NCBI GenBank assembly: GCA_963585895.1
Contig: OY757947.1
Coordinates: 33,348,378-33,412,377 of the forward strand
DNA from: Sepioteuthis lessoniana
Lineage: Eukaryota > Mollusca > Cephalopoda > Myopsida > Loliginidae
Length of the DNA stretch: 64,000 nt
Reading direction: 5' to 3'
This document shows, in pieces, positions 1-10,699 of the stretch. The number at the start of each line of letters is the position of its first letter. Position 1 is the first letter of the stretch. The position numbers and the translations under genes are program-made. The notes beneath the pieces were generated by a model, which saw only the letters and a program-made list of their open reading frames with translations, ran no database searches and was not told the origin of the DNA.

Positions 1-430
1 CGGATACCAAGTTTAAGATTTTTGCAAGAGATTCTTCCTAGTATTTTCCTCCTGGTTCAAGCACTTTCGGCTTTTCTGTCAAAACCTGATTATCAGACAA
101 GCGCGTTGCTGTCTTTGGACAAGCACAAATATGGAACTGCCTTTGGCTCTTCTCTTCGAGAATGTTAAGATTCGAATTACGTCATTAAATCAAGGAAGTC
201 TATTGGTTTAAATATTTACATAACAACCTCTCACACATGAGAGATATTGGAAGTTTTTAACTGGTTTTGACAGATATCTGCTAAGGTTCGACATATTTAG
301 GAATCAATTTTTAAGTTATTTAAAACATAATTCCCAAACTTAAAGAACATCTTATTAATTTCGGTTATACGTATTTTTTAAAGAATTTCCTCAAAATTAT
401 TCTCTGTCATTGTTATAATATCTCTACAGC
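1..430. other. Unassigned AT-rich sequence
   Basis: No reading frame of note, no tRNA boxes and no simple repeat is visible. It may be unique non-coding DNA or an old unrecognised repeat. Confidence 0.4.
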
Positions 431-431
431 T

Positions 432-676
432 GGGTATACGGGGGTGTTGAATGCACCAATTGCATCTCTGCAGACTCCCCAAACGAGTGTTCTGATGTGA
501 TGCTAAATAATCTTATGGTGGATTTCTAGTAATGCTGGAAGCTTTGGGGAATGCGGAGTAACCATTTATTGCCATCATTCCCAGGTCCACTCTGGTCTGC
601 TGCAGTAGCACCTGAGAGTGTCCTATCTATTGGTCAAAAAGCTTAAGCTAAACTGAATTGCTGGAAATTAAGTGTT
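432..676 (+). repeat. Family D retroposon, head and start of body
   Basis: The D head reads in order: a CTGCATCTCTGCAGA-type block, ACGAGTGTCCTGGATATGACACTAA, a CTCCAG/CTGGAG hairpin, GCGGAGTA, and a block ending CCTATCTATGGGTCAAA. It is followed by CTAAACTGAATTG body units. No tRNA boxes are visible. The same head recurs at more than a dozen places in the window on both strands. This copy stops where a family C SINE begins. Confidence 0.7.
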
Positions 677-679
677 TTT

Positions 680-925
680 ACCAGCTCATTGGTCTAGTGG
701 GTAGGGTGTTTACCAATGGTCCGGGAGACAGGGGTTCAATCCCAGGTCGCGTCATACCAAAGACTTTAAAAATGGTACTTGATACCTCCTTGCTTCAAAC
801 TCAGCATTATACGGTACGTATCAAGGGTAAAGTGGAGCAGTCCAAGGAAAGGAGTAGCGCCCCCGCCTACACCTTGGTATAGTAGCTATTGAAAAGAGAG
901 CCTTTTGGTCGCCCTCGACTACGGT
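680..925 (+). mobile_element. tRNA-derived SINE, family C
   Basis: The head carries a pol III A-box-like GGTCTAGTGGGTAGGGTG and a B-box-like GGGGTTCAATCCC, so the family is tRNA-derived. The body continues with a TACTTGATACCTCCTTGC block and ends in a GGTCGCCCTCGACTACGG-like sequence. The first of two head-to-tail copies. At least eight family C copies occur in the window. Confidence 0.8.
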
Positions 926-939
926 AGGCAAAAACATCA

Positions 940-1140
940 GCCCTGTGGGTAGAGTGTTCGCCAATGGTCTGGGAGACCGGGGTTCAATCACAGGTAGAGT
1001 CATAATAAAACTCAAAAAATGATACTTGATAGCTCCTTGCTCAACTTTCAGTATTATTAGGTAAGGATTGAGGTTAAAGTGGAGCAATCCAGGGAAAGAA
1101 GTAGCGCCCTCTCCTACACCCTCCTTGATATCTCCTTGAT
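940..1140 (+). mobile_element. tRNA-derived SINE, family C, second tandem copy
   Basis: Starts with GTGGGTAGAGTGTTCGCC and the B-box-like GGGGTTCAATC directly after the preceding copy. It ends inside the CTACACC block, so the 3' end is shortened. A tandem dimer may reflect insertion of one SINE into the tail of another. Confidence 0.75.
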
Positions 1141-1162
1141 CCATACCTTATATTGCTGAGTA

Positions 1163-1260
1163 TTTAGCAAGGAAGCCTTAAGTACCACTTTGGGATGAGT
1201 CGACCTGGGATTGAACCACGGTCTTCCCGTCCATTGGCGAACACTGTTTCAATGGGTCAG
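1163..1260 (-). mobile_element. SINE family C head fragment, inverted
   Basis: On the minus strand this reads as the tRNA-like head with GTTCGCCAATGG and GTGGTTCAATCCCAGGTCG, and is then truncated. It faces the two plus-strand copies and ends against an AT microsatellite. Confidence 0.7.

Positions 1261-1261
<1 letters not shown>

Positions 1262-1306
<45 letters not shown>
1262..1306. repeat. (TA)n microsatellite
   Basis: About 44 bases of uninterrupted TA dinucleotides between a SINE fragment and the ATG-rich 3' tail of an RTE-like LINE. Confidence 0.95.
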
Positions 1307-1308
<2 letters not shown>

Positions 1309-1625
1309 TCATCCTCATGTCGTGCTGCAAGCTCGCATTTTCCTGACTCTTTCTTGCTAGTCGTCTCTATCGTCCATTGCATTTGGCAGGTCCTCTAGAC
1401 TATATTCTGTGTCCATACAGAGCTTTTGTAGATAAGTTCTAGTCAGTCGTCAAACGCGTGCTCTTCTGTGTGAAGAGGTCCACCAGGGAGCGTCGCTTAT
1501 GGGTTCATCCATATATCTGCAGCAGTGTCCAACATGACTTATTCGTCTGGTTTGAATGGTTTTAGAGATAGGTGGTTGGTGGCCGTGTAACTTCTTTTTT
1601 GTGAGATGTTGCTTCACCCATATAT
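1305..1625 (-). pseudogene. RTE-like LINE, 3' end of the ORF2-type protein
   Basis: The minus-strand translation gives GHQPPISKTIQTRR, then HVGHCCR, then DTEYSLEDLPNAMDDRDD with frame breaks, and ends in ATGATG-type repeats. Six other fragments in the window share this layout (PPI-KTIQ-RRTRHAGHCWRS, DTGCSPEDLPEAMNDR, then a trinucleotide tail). A short ATG tail is usual for RTE-clade elements, but the clade is inferred. 5'-truncated and non-functional. Confidence 0.7.
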
Positions 1626-1720
1626 ATATATATATATACAAAAGATTACCATGACTCTCAATCAAAGTATATACATATATATATATGTATATATACATTT
1701 ATGTGTGTGTGTTTGTGTGT
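1620..1720. repeat. AT and GT simple repeats
   Basis: Interrupted TATA runs followed by a TGTG stretch. No coding content. Confidence 0.8.
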
Positions 1721-1724
1721 ATGT

Positions 1725-2100
1725 TGATTCATTAATTGATTTTAACGGCATTTCAAATTGTCTTTGGTTATTTTATGCTTAGTACTTAAGGAAAAGCGTT
1801 CATTGTATGTTAACGTCTGGACACCTGGGGAGTGTGGAATACCCCTGCATTACCATTACTCCCATATCGATTTTGATCCAAATTGATAGTACCAGTTTGG
1901 GTCCCATTATCGAGGGACAAATTTATCTGCTTAAAATAATGTTCGTATTCGACAGGGCTGTTAAAAATAAAACTCTCAAGAAACAACTGCCCAAAAATGT
2001 AAATATGAGCGCACAAAGAATGTGATTCTCTAACCACTCTGCAAGAAATAACCCAAGATCAGTTGACATGTCGTTAAAAACTATCAATCAATCAATCGAT
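1725..2100. repeat. Family E retroposon, two facing parts
   Basis: The left edge is a minus-strand E tail (ATTGATTTTAACGGCATTTC). The right edge is a plus-strand tail that ends ATGTCGTTAAAAACTATC and then ATCA repeats. The middle resembles a diverged D head (ACACCTGGGGAGTGTGGAATA, then CCCATTATCGAGGGACAAAT). The E tail aligns by eye with the tail of families B and D. Confidence 0.55.
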
Positions 2101-2107
2101 CAATTAT

Positions 2108-2135
2108 AATATAAGATTTTGGCTGTAAGAAAATT

Positions 2136-2175
<40 letters not shown>

Positions 2176-2195
2176 AATTTTCTTACAGCCCAAAT

Positions 2196-2231
<36 letters not shown>

Positions 2232-2232
2232 T
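2108..2232. repeat. AT-cored palindrome
   Basis: Bases 2112-2137 and 2175-2199 are inverted copies (TAAGATTTTGGCTGTAAG against CTTACAGCCCAAATCTTA) around a (TA)n core. A second (TA)n follows. It can fold as one hairpin. Confidence 0.85.
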
Positions 2233-2261
2233 ATACACTCATGCATACATGCACTCAAACA

Positions 2262-2790
2262 CACAGTGCCCAGTCAACAGTAGCTGTAGAATACACTGAT
2301 TGCACCTCTATAGAGGGGTAAGACCCACCTACAAACGAGTGTCCTGGATATGACGCTAAGCAATTTGATGGTGACGTTATAGTGATGATGCAGCTTGAGA
2401 AATGCGGAGTACACCTTCATTCCCATCGCTCCCAGGTCCAATCTGGTCCGGAATGGTAGCACCTGATAGGGTCCTATCTATGGGTTAAATAGATCAAAAA
2501 TGCATACTTTTGCTAAACTGAATTACTTGAAATAGAACCGCTTTGGTATTTAAACTGCGTACTTAAGTTAATTGTACTGCTTGAAATAGAACTGTTTTAA
2601 CATTTATCTCTCTGGACAAAACTATACTTATACTAAACTGAATTCTTTGAATTAGAAATTTTTTGACAATTAAACTGTGTACTTATGCTAAACTGAATTG
2701 TAATAAATAGAACAGTTTATTTGTATAAAAATGGATTTGGTATTAAATAAACTACAAAGGTTTATATGCCATAAAACCTAAACAACCGAC
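2262..2790 (+). repeat. Family D retroposon, near complete
   Basis: Runs from the head (GTAGAATACACTGATTGCACC) through CTAAACTGAATT/GAAATAGAACTG body units to the tail (ATTAAATAAACTACAAAGG, ATGCCATAAAACC, then an AAACAA-type end). This order head, body units, tail defines the family. The tail is shared with SINE family B. Confidence 0.7.
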
Positions 2791-3393
2791 CAATAAACAC
2801 GCACACACATATACACACACGCATGCGCACACAAAGATATATTTGAGAAGAATCTAAATCTGATCGTTCTTGTTTGTTCCAATACTCACAGTTTTATGTT
2901 TCAACAAAATGGAAAACTTAGTCTTCATATGAATCTTTTTGGAAAGAAATAGAAGGCGATTTGAATTATAAATGATATGAAGATGAATATAAAGTTCATT
3001 TATAATTCATATTAGCCACTATTCTTTAAAAGTTTCATATGATCATTGTATATTTCATTTTTTTAATAGAAATCTTTTGAAACGATATGTGATGAAACAG
3101 AACTAAGAATGTCAGGATTAAATTCATTTTAGATTTTTAAAGTGCTTTATTGCCAATCATTTGAAAAATAGCTAAAATAAGTAAATAAGTCAACTAATAT
3201 CGCACCTAAACTATGGAAAAAAAACAGCCAAAAAAAATATCCTTTAATGATATGATCGAAACTGATTGGCACAGGTATTAGGCTGTATCATTTGGATTTT
3301 ATTACAATGAAACTAGTCAGAAAAAAAGGATTAAAAATCATAATAAAGTAATGTCTATGGTCTTTAACAAAATCTGTATGAAAATGACTTGCT

Positions 3394-3395
<2 letters not shown>
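2790..3395. other. AT-rich non-coding stretch
   Basis: A short CA-rich run near 2800-2835 is followed by about 550 bases with no repeat family or reading frame that I recognise. Confidence 0.4.
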
Positions 3396-3800
<405 letters not shown>

Positions 3801-3984
3801 AAAGAATATTTAGGGTGCATCTTTTCATTTAAACAGGTTTGATTGAATAAATCGAATCCTTGTTGTGAGAGGTTTTCAATTTTTGTTTCTTTCAAGAATC
3901 CATCAAGATTGTAACATAAAAAATAAATATAAAGAAAAAATAAAAACTCTCCAAAACAACAAGCATTCAATTTTATTTAATCAA

Positions 3985-3989
3985 ACCTG

Positions 3990-4040
<51 letters not shown>
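3985..4040. repeat. (TA)n microsatellite
   Basis: Uninterrupted TA dinucleotides for about 50 bases. Confidence 0.9.
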
Positions 4041-4042
<2 letters not shown>

Positions 4043-4224
4043 AATGAAATTATTATATATACAATGAAATTCTTGTTCTAGTGTTCTGGGGTGTGTAGTG
4101 TACACTTCTATTGGCATTACTTCCAGGTCCACTCTCACTGGGAGTTTTAAATGCCTGTTATGGATCCGCTTCATAGGAATATATGGCATCGTATTATTGT
4201 GTGCAATAAAAATTACCAACTACA

Positions 4225-4335
4225 CAAAGAATGTATGTAAACATAAAAATACAGGGTATGATATTCCCTAACTTCTACGCATAAAATAAACATCGATGGG
4301 TTGATATGCCGTTAAAATCGATCAAGATCTATCGG
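4225..4335 (+). repeat. Family E tail
   Basis: Reads GATATTCCCTAACTTC, then CATAAAATAAACATCGATGG, then GTTGATATGCCGTTAAAATC. This is the end of a retroposon sharing the 3' tail of families B and D. Confidence 0.6.
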
Positions 4336-4696
4336 TCTATTCCCATCTATCAATTTGAATGAAGATCTTCTAATTGTTATCTCTCTCTGTCTCTCTGTCT
4401 CAATCCCTGTCTCTCTCAGGTCTCTGTCTTTCTCTCTTTCCCTGTCTCTGTCTCTCATATACACACACCCACACACACTTATACGTATGTATTTGTGTTT
4501 GTGGGCGTTATTTCATATCTATCTCTCTCATTGTATTCAGATCTATTTATCTCTCAGTCCCTTCATATCTATCTATCTATCTATCTCGCTGCCTGTTTAT
4601 TTAGATTTATCTATCTATGGAAGTAAATAATGGAAATAAATCAGACCATATAAAGAAAACATCTATAGTTGTTCCAACAACATTTTTCGACATCTT

Positions 4697-4746
4697 AAAG
4701 TCCTGATGAAGGTTTACTAAAACCGAAACATTTTAACGTTGACTTT
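4697..4746 (+). ncRNA. Hammerhead ribozyme motif, type I (HHR-1)
   Basis: Core CTGATGA at 4703-4709 and GAAA at 4725-4728. Stem I pairs AAAGTC (4697-4702) with GACTTT (4741-4746) perfectly. Stem II pairs GGTTT (4711-4715) with AAACC (4720-4724) around an ACTA loop, with one extra A (4710) before it. Stem III pairs bases 4728-4732 with 4735-4739, with one A-C mismatch explicable by CpG decay. The predicted cut follows T4740 (GUU). Hammerheads of this short-stem-III type are known from Penelope-like elements. No PLE coding sequence is attached here. Activity is inferred from fold only. Confidence 0.75.
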
Positions 4747-4784
4747 TCATAATAAGTTCCTCACTTTCGGAGTCCTTTTTTCCA

Positions 4785-4839
<55 letters not shown>

Positions 4840-4868
4840 GTCTGTCTCGGTCTATCCATACAAATCTC

Positions 4869-4902
<34 letters not shown>

Positions 4903-4962
4903 GATCGATCTATCTATCAACATTTATTGATATCTATCTATTTATCGATCTAAGTCGGTTCA

Positions 4963-5000
<38 letters not shown>
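4785..5000. repeat. (TCTA)n arrays
   Basis: Three long TCTA blocks (about 4789-4840, 4868-4918 and 4965-5005) separated by short TCTGTCTCGG- and GATC-rich breaks. The YLSIYLSI reading frames are artefacts. Confidence 0.95.
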
Positions 5001-5006
<6 letters not shown>

Positions 5007-5209
5007 AACAGATACATAAACACACACACATACACATATGTAAATATACTTAAATATGTGCATATATATATATATGTGGGGGGGTGTTGTGTTGTTTCAT
5101 TGTAATAAAAGAAAAACCTATGTTTTTGCTTATGGATGTCGTTTATTTTTACTCTTTTAAATATAGAAGCGTATTCACATTGTTTTGGTATTAATTCAAA
5201 ATTACAATA

Positions 5210-5212
<3 letters not shown>

Positions 5213-5276
<64 letters not shown>
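5213..5276. repeat. (TA)n-(TG)n compound microsatellite
   Basis: (TA)n passes directly into (TG)n, the same compound structure seen near 3.7, 41.8 and 60.6 kb. Confidence 0.9.
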
Positions 5277-5277
<1 letters not shown>

Positions 5278-5279
5278 AC

Positions 5280-5720
5280 TTATGTGTTTGTTGATTGCTT
5301 TCTCTTTTTGTTTGTTTGTTTGTTTGTTAGCCTAAATGCATTTGCATGTTTTTGATTGGAGCTTTTTTGAAATAACTAATACCACACGTCTCATTTTATG
5401 ATATGAATTCAAGATAACATTGTTGTCTATGTATAAATAAATCTAGATGTATGTGTTAGAGCAAGGGTGGTTAGTACTCGAGTCTGTGTCTATTTGTGTA
5501 TCTGTATATGTGTGAGTGTATGTGTGTTGGAGGAAGCGTAATTTGAAAATATAACATAATAAGAAAAAAATATTTCCAAGGGAAAAAATGGTGGGTGTAA
5601 ATAATGACATTATTTTACAGAAAATATCAAAGATTATTGAAAATTTTCCCCCACGGGGAAATGTCCAAAATTATATAATTACAATAATAGTAAAAGAAAG
5701 TTGAAAAAGATCTTTGTAGT
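5280..5720. other. Unassigned AT-rich sequence
   Basis: Holds a short TTTG repeat near 5310-5330 but no recognisable element or gene. Confidence 0.4.
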
Positions 5721-5722
5721 TC

Positions 5723-5764
5723 CTATCTATCTATCTATCTATCTATCTAAGTCAGTCTTTTCAA

Positions 5765-5820
<56 letters not shown>

Positions 5821-5968
5821 CCGCCTCTTCATATCTTTTTGGTTGGAAAAAACAGTGTTTGTTAATATCTCGTTTTCTCTTGCTTTCTCTCCCTCCCTCT
5901 GTTTCCATCTTCCTTTATGTAATGTGTGTGTATATGTGCATGTGCGTCTGTGTGCACTCACGCATGTG

Positions 5969-6034
<66 letters not shown>

Positions 6035-6270
6035 TTATTAATCACTATTTTTATAACTCTCTATCTATTCATCGATTTATCTATCCGGTTAAAAAAAATT
6101 GTTTATATCTATCTAGCTAGCTAGCTAACTAAAAAGCTCACTTGCTAGCTGGCTATCTATATTTATTTATATATACATGTGTGTCTGTATGTGTGTGTGC
6201 GTGAGAGTCGATTCATAACTTTCGATCTAATTCTGTCCATATCTATCTATCTATCTATCTCAGACTTTTC

Positions 6271-6302
<32 letters not shown>

Positions 6303-6440
6303 CAGACTTTTCATCTATCTATCTATCTATCTATCTATCTCAGACTTTTCATCTATTTATCTATCTATCTCAGACTTTTCATCTATTTATCTATCTATCT
6401 CAGACTTTTCATCTATCTATCTATCTATCTCAGACTTTTC

Positions 6441-6478
<38 letters not shown>

Positions 6479-6517
6479 GTGTGTGTGTGTGTGTGTTTCA
6501 GTGGACTTATTTTAATC

Positions 6518-6555
<38 letters not shown>

Positions 6556-6607
6556 CAGTCATGTCATATCATATCTATCTATCTATCTATCTCTCTCAAT
6601 AATATCA

Positions 6608-6661
<54 letters not shown>

Positions 6662-6665
6662 ACTA
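5723..6665. repeat. TCTA mega-array with (GT)n and a TCTA/CAGACTTTTCA higher-order repeat
   Basis: TCTA blocks flank a (GT)n at about 5968-6030. From 6250 to 6460 the array is a higher-order repeat in which TCTA blocks alternate with CTCAGACTTTTCA six times. Reading frames across the region are artefacts. Confidence 0.95.
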
Positions 6666-7129
6666 ACTTCTTTTTGTATCAAACTACCAATTTAAATTGA
6701 ACTGAATCTCTCTGTATTTTTCTTTAAGTAAACCCTACTTATTATATATTATTTGATAATACGATACTCATTATGAAAAAAAAAAAAAAAAGAAAAAGAA
6801 AAAGAAAAAAAAAACGACGAATATCGTTGGAAATTTGTTTACTCATCCGTACGTCAAAGTTCCACCTAAAAATCGATCAGCCAAAAAATGCAGTACGAGA
6901 AGGCCTTGCTCTTTGAGCTTTGTGGCTTGAATGGAAGTACGACGCAAAATACACAATTCTTCATTCTGTCCCGTAACACTCGAAGAACAGAGAGATTTTA
7001 TCTCAGGTTATTTGGTTTAATATTCAAACTCTACTTTATTCCTACAAAGAAAATAAAAATAAATATAAACCCTTGAGAACAACTGAAAATATATAAAACA
7101 AAACTTTGATATTTCTGTAACGTGAAGTA

Positions 7130-7560
7130 GATTAACCAACCGATAGATAGGAATGCTTGATACAATATAACTCTGCAAAATATTCGCTTTCAAAATGATT
7201 ACTTGAATTGTCTACAAAAGATTTATTGTTAGCTTCTTGAAACCTTATAACTGTGTACAAACACATGATTACTATTAAATAGAAATAAAAACCTGAAACC
7301 AAATAATTATTAGTAATATATTGGAATACTTGAATCTATATTACTGTGTGCAATCTACTTATATGAGATAAAAATATTTGATATCATATAACGGTACATT
7401 ATTTCTATTTAGAATATTTATTTGAAGCTATGTTTATTCACATAAGACAATAATTTGTTACTTGAGACCACATAACTGGGCGCAAATTATTAGTGTTAGA
7501 TAAAAATACTTGAAACCAATAAATTGAGTGGCAATTATTTTTTTAATCGGTTGATATAGT
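7130..7560 (-). repeat. Family D inner repeat units, degenerate
   Basis: Repeated blocks of about 60 bases carry TACTTGAAACC, ATAACTGTG and a TAAT-rich spacer. On the minus strand they read CACAGTTAT-GGTTTCAAGTA, the same unit found at 8.0, 8.9, 10.0, 12.8, 22.3, 42.1 and 55.6 kb. Confidence 0.5.
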
Positions 7561-7589
7561 TGGACCTTATAGTATACCAACCCTTGTCG

Positions 7590-8010
7590 GTTATTTAACA
7601 TCAAATCCTCTTTATACATATATATTAAATATATATGATTTAGTTTGGTTTGGTTTGGTTTAATGCCATATCAACCATTGTAGGTTATTTAATATATAAT
7701 CCTCTTTATACATATACATTAAATATATGGGATTTGGTTTGGTTTGGTTTTATGGCATATCAAACATTGTAGGTTATTTAATGCCAAATTCTCTTTACAC
7801 ATATACATTAAATATATGGGATTTGGTTTGGTTTGGTTTTATGGCATATCAAACATTGTAGGTTATTTAATGCCAAATTCTCTTTACACATATACATTAA
7901 ATATATGGGATTTGGTTTGGTTTGGTTTTATGGCATATCAAACATTGTAGGTTATTTAATGCCAAATTCTCTTTACACATATACATTAAATATATGGGAT
8001 TTGTATACAC
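7590..8010 (-). repeat. 89-bp tandem array built from the shared retroposon tail
   Basis: Units recur exactly 89 bases apart (the ATGGCAT landmark lies at 7752, 7841 and 7930), with a diverged first unit near 7671. Each holds a TTTGG run, ATGGCATATCAAACATTG, a GGTTATTTAATGCC block and a TACATTAAATATA spacer. Because 89 is not a multiple of three, each unit is read in a different frame, so the reading frames are accidental. This is the tail end of a minus-strand D element that continues to 10.5 kb. Confidence 0.85.
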
Positions 8011-8177
8011 ATTTTGTTGATAACATTTTAAATGAACCTAAACTCATTTTTTTACACACAGTTTCAATGGTTTCAAGTATTTTTATCTAACACGAATAAT
8101 TAATCATTTTTTGCATCCAGTTAAATGGTTTTAGTTATTGCGATTTAACACGAATAATTCTATTCAGAATTAATCAT

Positions 8178-8815
8178 TTGTTTTGTGATAGTGATGTGTG
8201 TAGCATAGCCAAAATACGAATATGTAAAATATTCAGATGCAGAGAAATCCCGAAACACTGACGACTCTCTCTTGTTCAGGTACGAAACGTTTATTAACTT
8301 CTTGAGTTTAGTTTTTCGACACGAGGAGAGAGAGTCACAATTTTTACTATGCTGACCGTTCCTACATCGCCCTCAGCCAACCCCCAGCTGGACTCGCCCC
8401 GCCCACAGTCAAATCTCAACTAACTGACCCAACGAACGTACTGCGCATCCCGTAGCCCCCAGCTGGACTGGCCTCGCCCAGAGTCAAATCTCAACTAACT
8501 GACCCAACAAACGCGCATCTCATAGGCCCAGCTGGACTGCCCGGCCCAGAATCAAAATCTCAACTGAAGTCTTTTTCGAAATCACCAAATTCCCAGTCCA
8601 TCTTTTCCGGGCTATCGTCATTCACACCCCAGTCCAATTTCCTATCTGGGGTTTTTATTATGACATTTGTGATTGTCATATCCACTGCGCACGAGCGTGA
8701 ACTGTATTCAATGTGTGCACCTGCACCTGCACTAAGCCGAATAGTTCAGAGTCCAACCAAACCGAATGATAAGATATTATTAACGAAAATGATTAATAAA
8801 AAATAATTCCATAAT
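8178..8815 (-). mobile_element. Solo-LTR-like element, family 1
   Basis: GC-richer block shared with 11.9-12.4 kb and 29.7-30.2 kb. Shared parts on the plus strand are GAAATCCCGAAA, CAGGTACGAAAC, GGAGAGAGAGTCAC, and a CTATCTGGGGTTTTTATTATGAC block. On the minus strand an AATAAA signal lies near 8290. I see no gag or pol, so it is read as a solo LTR or terminal-repeat-only element. The exact ends are unclear in this copy. Confidence 0.55.
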
Positions 8816-9037
8816 TATATAACATGTGGTTACGAGTATTGCTATTTAACACTAATTATTTAATTGAACACCATTTATTTGCAAACAGTCAAATGGTTCC
8901 ATGTATTCCTATACGAATAGTTTAATTTAGGCACCCAGTTAAATAGTTTCAAGTATTGCTAATGAACACTAAAAATTCTATTCCACATTACTCATTCTTT
9001 TTCCCATAGTTTAATGACTATTGCTATGTATCACTAC

Positions 9038-9402
9038 CTTCCGTCCCTCGGTGAGATCCCGCACGTCATAACACGTGCGCGGGCGCATCACCCCCGAATC
9101 GGTTTTAAATGGGAGGTGCCCGTGGTGTATGGTTATCGTCATAGGAAATGGACACGGCGATACGAGTTCAAATTCTGGACGAGACTGATTGCATTTCACA
9201 TAGCACTAATACCCTTGGGAAAGGTATGAAGCCAATTATTCTCCCTCCAGCTATGGGTAAATAGTAGGACAGACTGGGTTCTTCAGCCTTGGTTAGGCAA
9301 CTAGTCTAGGAGAAGGAAAACTCTGAATCAAAACCTTTTAAACTCCGCTTAAAAATTGACCTTGTGTCATATCCTGCCCGAGCAGAGGGGTTGGTAAATA
9401 GG
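9038..9402 (+). mobile_element. tRNA-derived SINE, family A, with a 5' extension
   Basis: The SINE A head (GGTGCCCGTGGTGTATGG, then ACGAGTTCAAATTCTGG as A- and B-box-like blocks) starts near 9112. It is followed by CCCTTGGGAAAGGTATGAA, the CTAGTCTAGGAGAAGGAAAA block and the ending TTGGTAAATA. The flanking duplication (ATTGCTATGT-TCACTA, 9020-9036 and 9403-9419, one mismatch) encloses an extra GC-rich segment of about 70 bases 5' of the head. The inserted unit was therefore longer than the standard SINE. Confidence 0.85.
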
Positions 9403-9435
9403 ATTGCTATGTGTCACTAATAATTCAATTAAACA

Positions 9436-9977
9436 TGTTCTATAGTTACATAATACATATACAACTATACACGGAAACATAATCAACAATAATGACGAAC
9501 GAATACACTTCTTTAGAAAAAAAGCGTTGCGAAAGGGTTAATATTGGTTATGTGTGAGAGGTGCGTTGGAGACGGGGACACACAGCAACATATTGACCCC
9601 AAGTTCCTCTGTATTATAGCAGCACTTCTTCCTCTTTCTGCTGGGCTGCTCAACCGGGGTCTTGAGGGCCCAAGTCCTTTGTCTGGCGCTGGCTCTCACT
9701 GCGGCAACTTGTCCCCAACTGCGACTGGAACTCGAACTGTGACTGCAACTCAAACTGAATTCTGCCTGCCTCGAACTCCAACTGACTCAAACCGTCTGTG
9801 GCACCCGGTCATGTAATTGTTCGTCGCCCACCTGCTTCCTGTGGGCGTCGCATATGCACCTAATTCAACCCATCCACAGGTCAAGGTGATATCTTCGACC
9901 GGATGCATCTTTTCTTCAGCTTATTTACACAGGTGCATCTCTTAATTGACGACTCGGTCGAGGGTCAATATGTTACA
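9436..9977 (-). mobile_element. Solo-LTR-like element, family 2
   Basis: Bounded by TG at 9436 and CA at 9977, with AACA on both sides (9432-9435 and 9978-9981). The neighbouring D unit near 10,090 shows the same sequence uninterrupted (ATTAAACATCAGTCATTTG), which supports a 4-bp target duplication. The minus strand starts TGTAACATATTGACC, like the start of the family 1 copy at 12.4 kb. The inside is GC-rich and contains CTCAACCGGGGTCTTGAGGG, which resembles the palindrome arms at 13.4-13.85 kb. No protein-coding part is seen. Confidence 0.6.
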
Positions 9978-10699
9978 AACATCAGTCATTTGTTTTCACA
10001 CAGTTAAATAATCAAACAGTTCAGTTTCTAACAATTTAATTTAGCATGAGTCAACAAAGTTAAATGGTTCCAACTATTGCTATGTATGATTAAAACTTCA
10101 ATTAAACATCAGTCATTTGTTTACACACAGTTAAATGTTCAAATAGTTCTATTTCTAAAAATTCAATTCAACATAAATCATTTGTTTGCACACAGTTTAA
10201 ATTTCAAACAGCCTCACCATCAGATTTTTTAGTGTCATATCCAGGAGCTCGTTGGGTGGGGTTTTTAGCCCTCTGCAGAGGTGCAATCGATGTGTTCAAC
10301 AGCCCATAGATTGAACCCTATCAGGTGTTACCACTCCGTGGCAGAGTCTACCTGAGAGCAATGACAATAAAGTGATACTCCACATTCCCCAAATCTCCAC
10401 GACTGGAGCCTCGTCATCAGATTGTTTAGTATCATATCCAGGACACTCGTTTGTAGTGGGATCTTAGCCCTGTACAGTGATGCAGTCGGTGTATTATACA
10501 GCCCCCCACCCAAACCGACAAAGCTGTTATTTGTCTAGAGAAGAATATTTGATATCCTATAACTGTGTATAAAATAATCTTTATGACGAAAAGGCTTTAA
10601 ATATAGATATATTATATACGAAATTCCTTAAAATAATCCAAGTCGGTTTGACATACCGTTCCAATAGACCCACAAAGAAATTTCAGGCAAAATTATGGT

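Larger units (their letters stand above)
8020..10510 (-). repeat. Long family D element with three nested insertions
   Basis: Inner units (CACAGTTAAATGGTTTCAAGTA, then AACATCAGTCATTTG) run from about 8.02 to 10.2 kb. The D head lies at 10.2-10.51 kb and reads TGTATTATACAGCCCC-type on this strand. Two LTR-like elements and one SINE A sit inside. A nearby uninterrupted unit near 10,090 shows the unoccupied sequence for one LTR insertion. The head is partly duplicated, with TTTAGTGTCATATCCAGGA at about 10,230 and again near 10,430. Confidence 0.65.

Noticed and set aside
6888-7076. 62-residue reading frame in an AT-rich stretch as a small gene
   Set aside because: No domain, no splice context, no similarity that I recognise. 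This length is expected by chance.
8255-8300. CTGACGA and CGAAACG in LTR family 1, as a possible hammerhead
   Set aside because: Nothing between them pairs as stem II, and the other two copies of the LTR do not keep CTGACGA.
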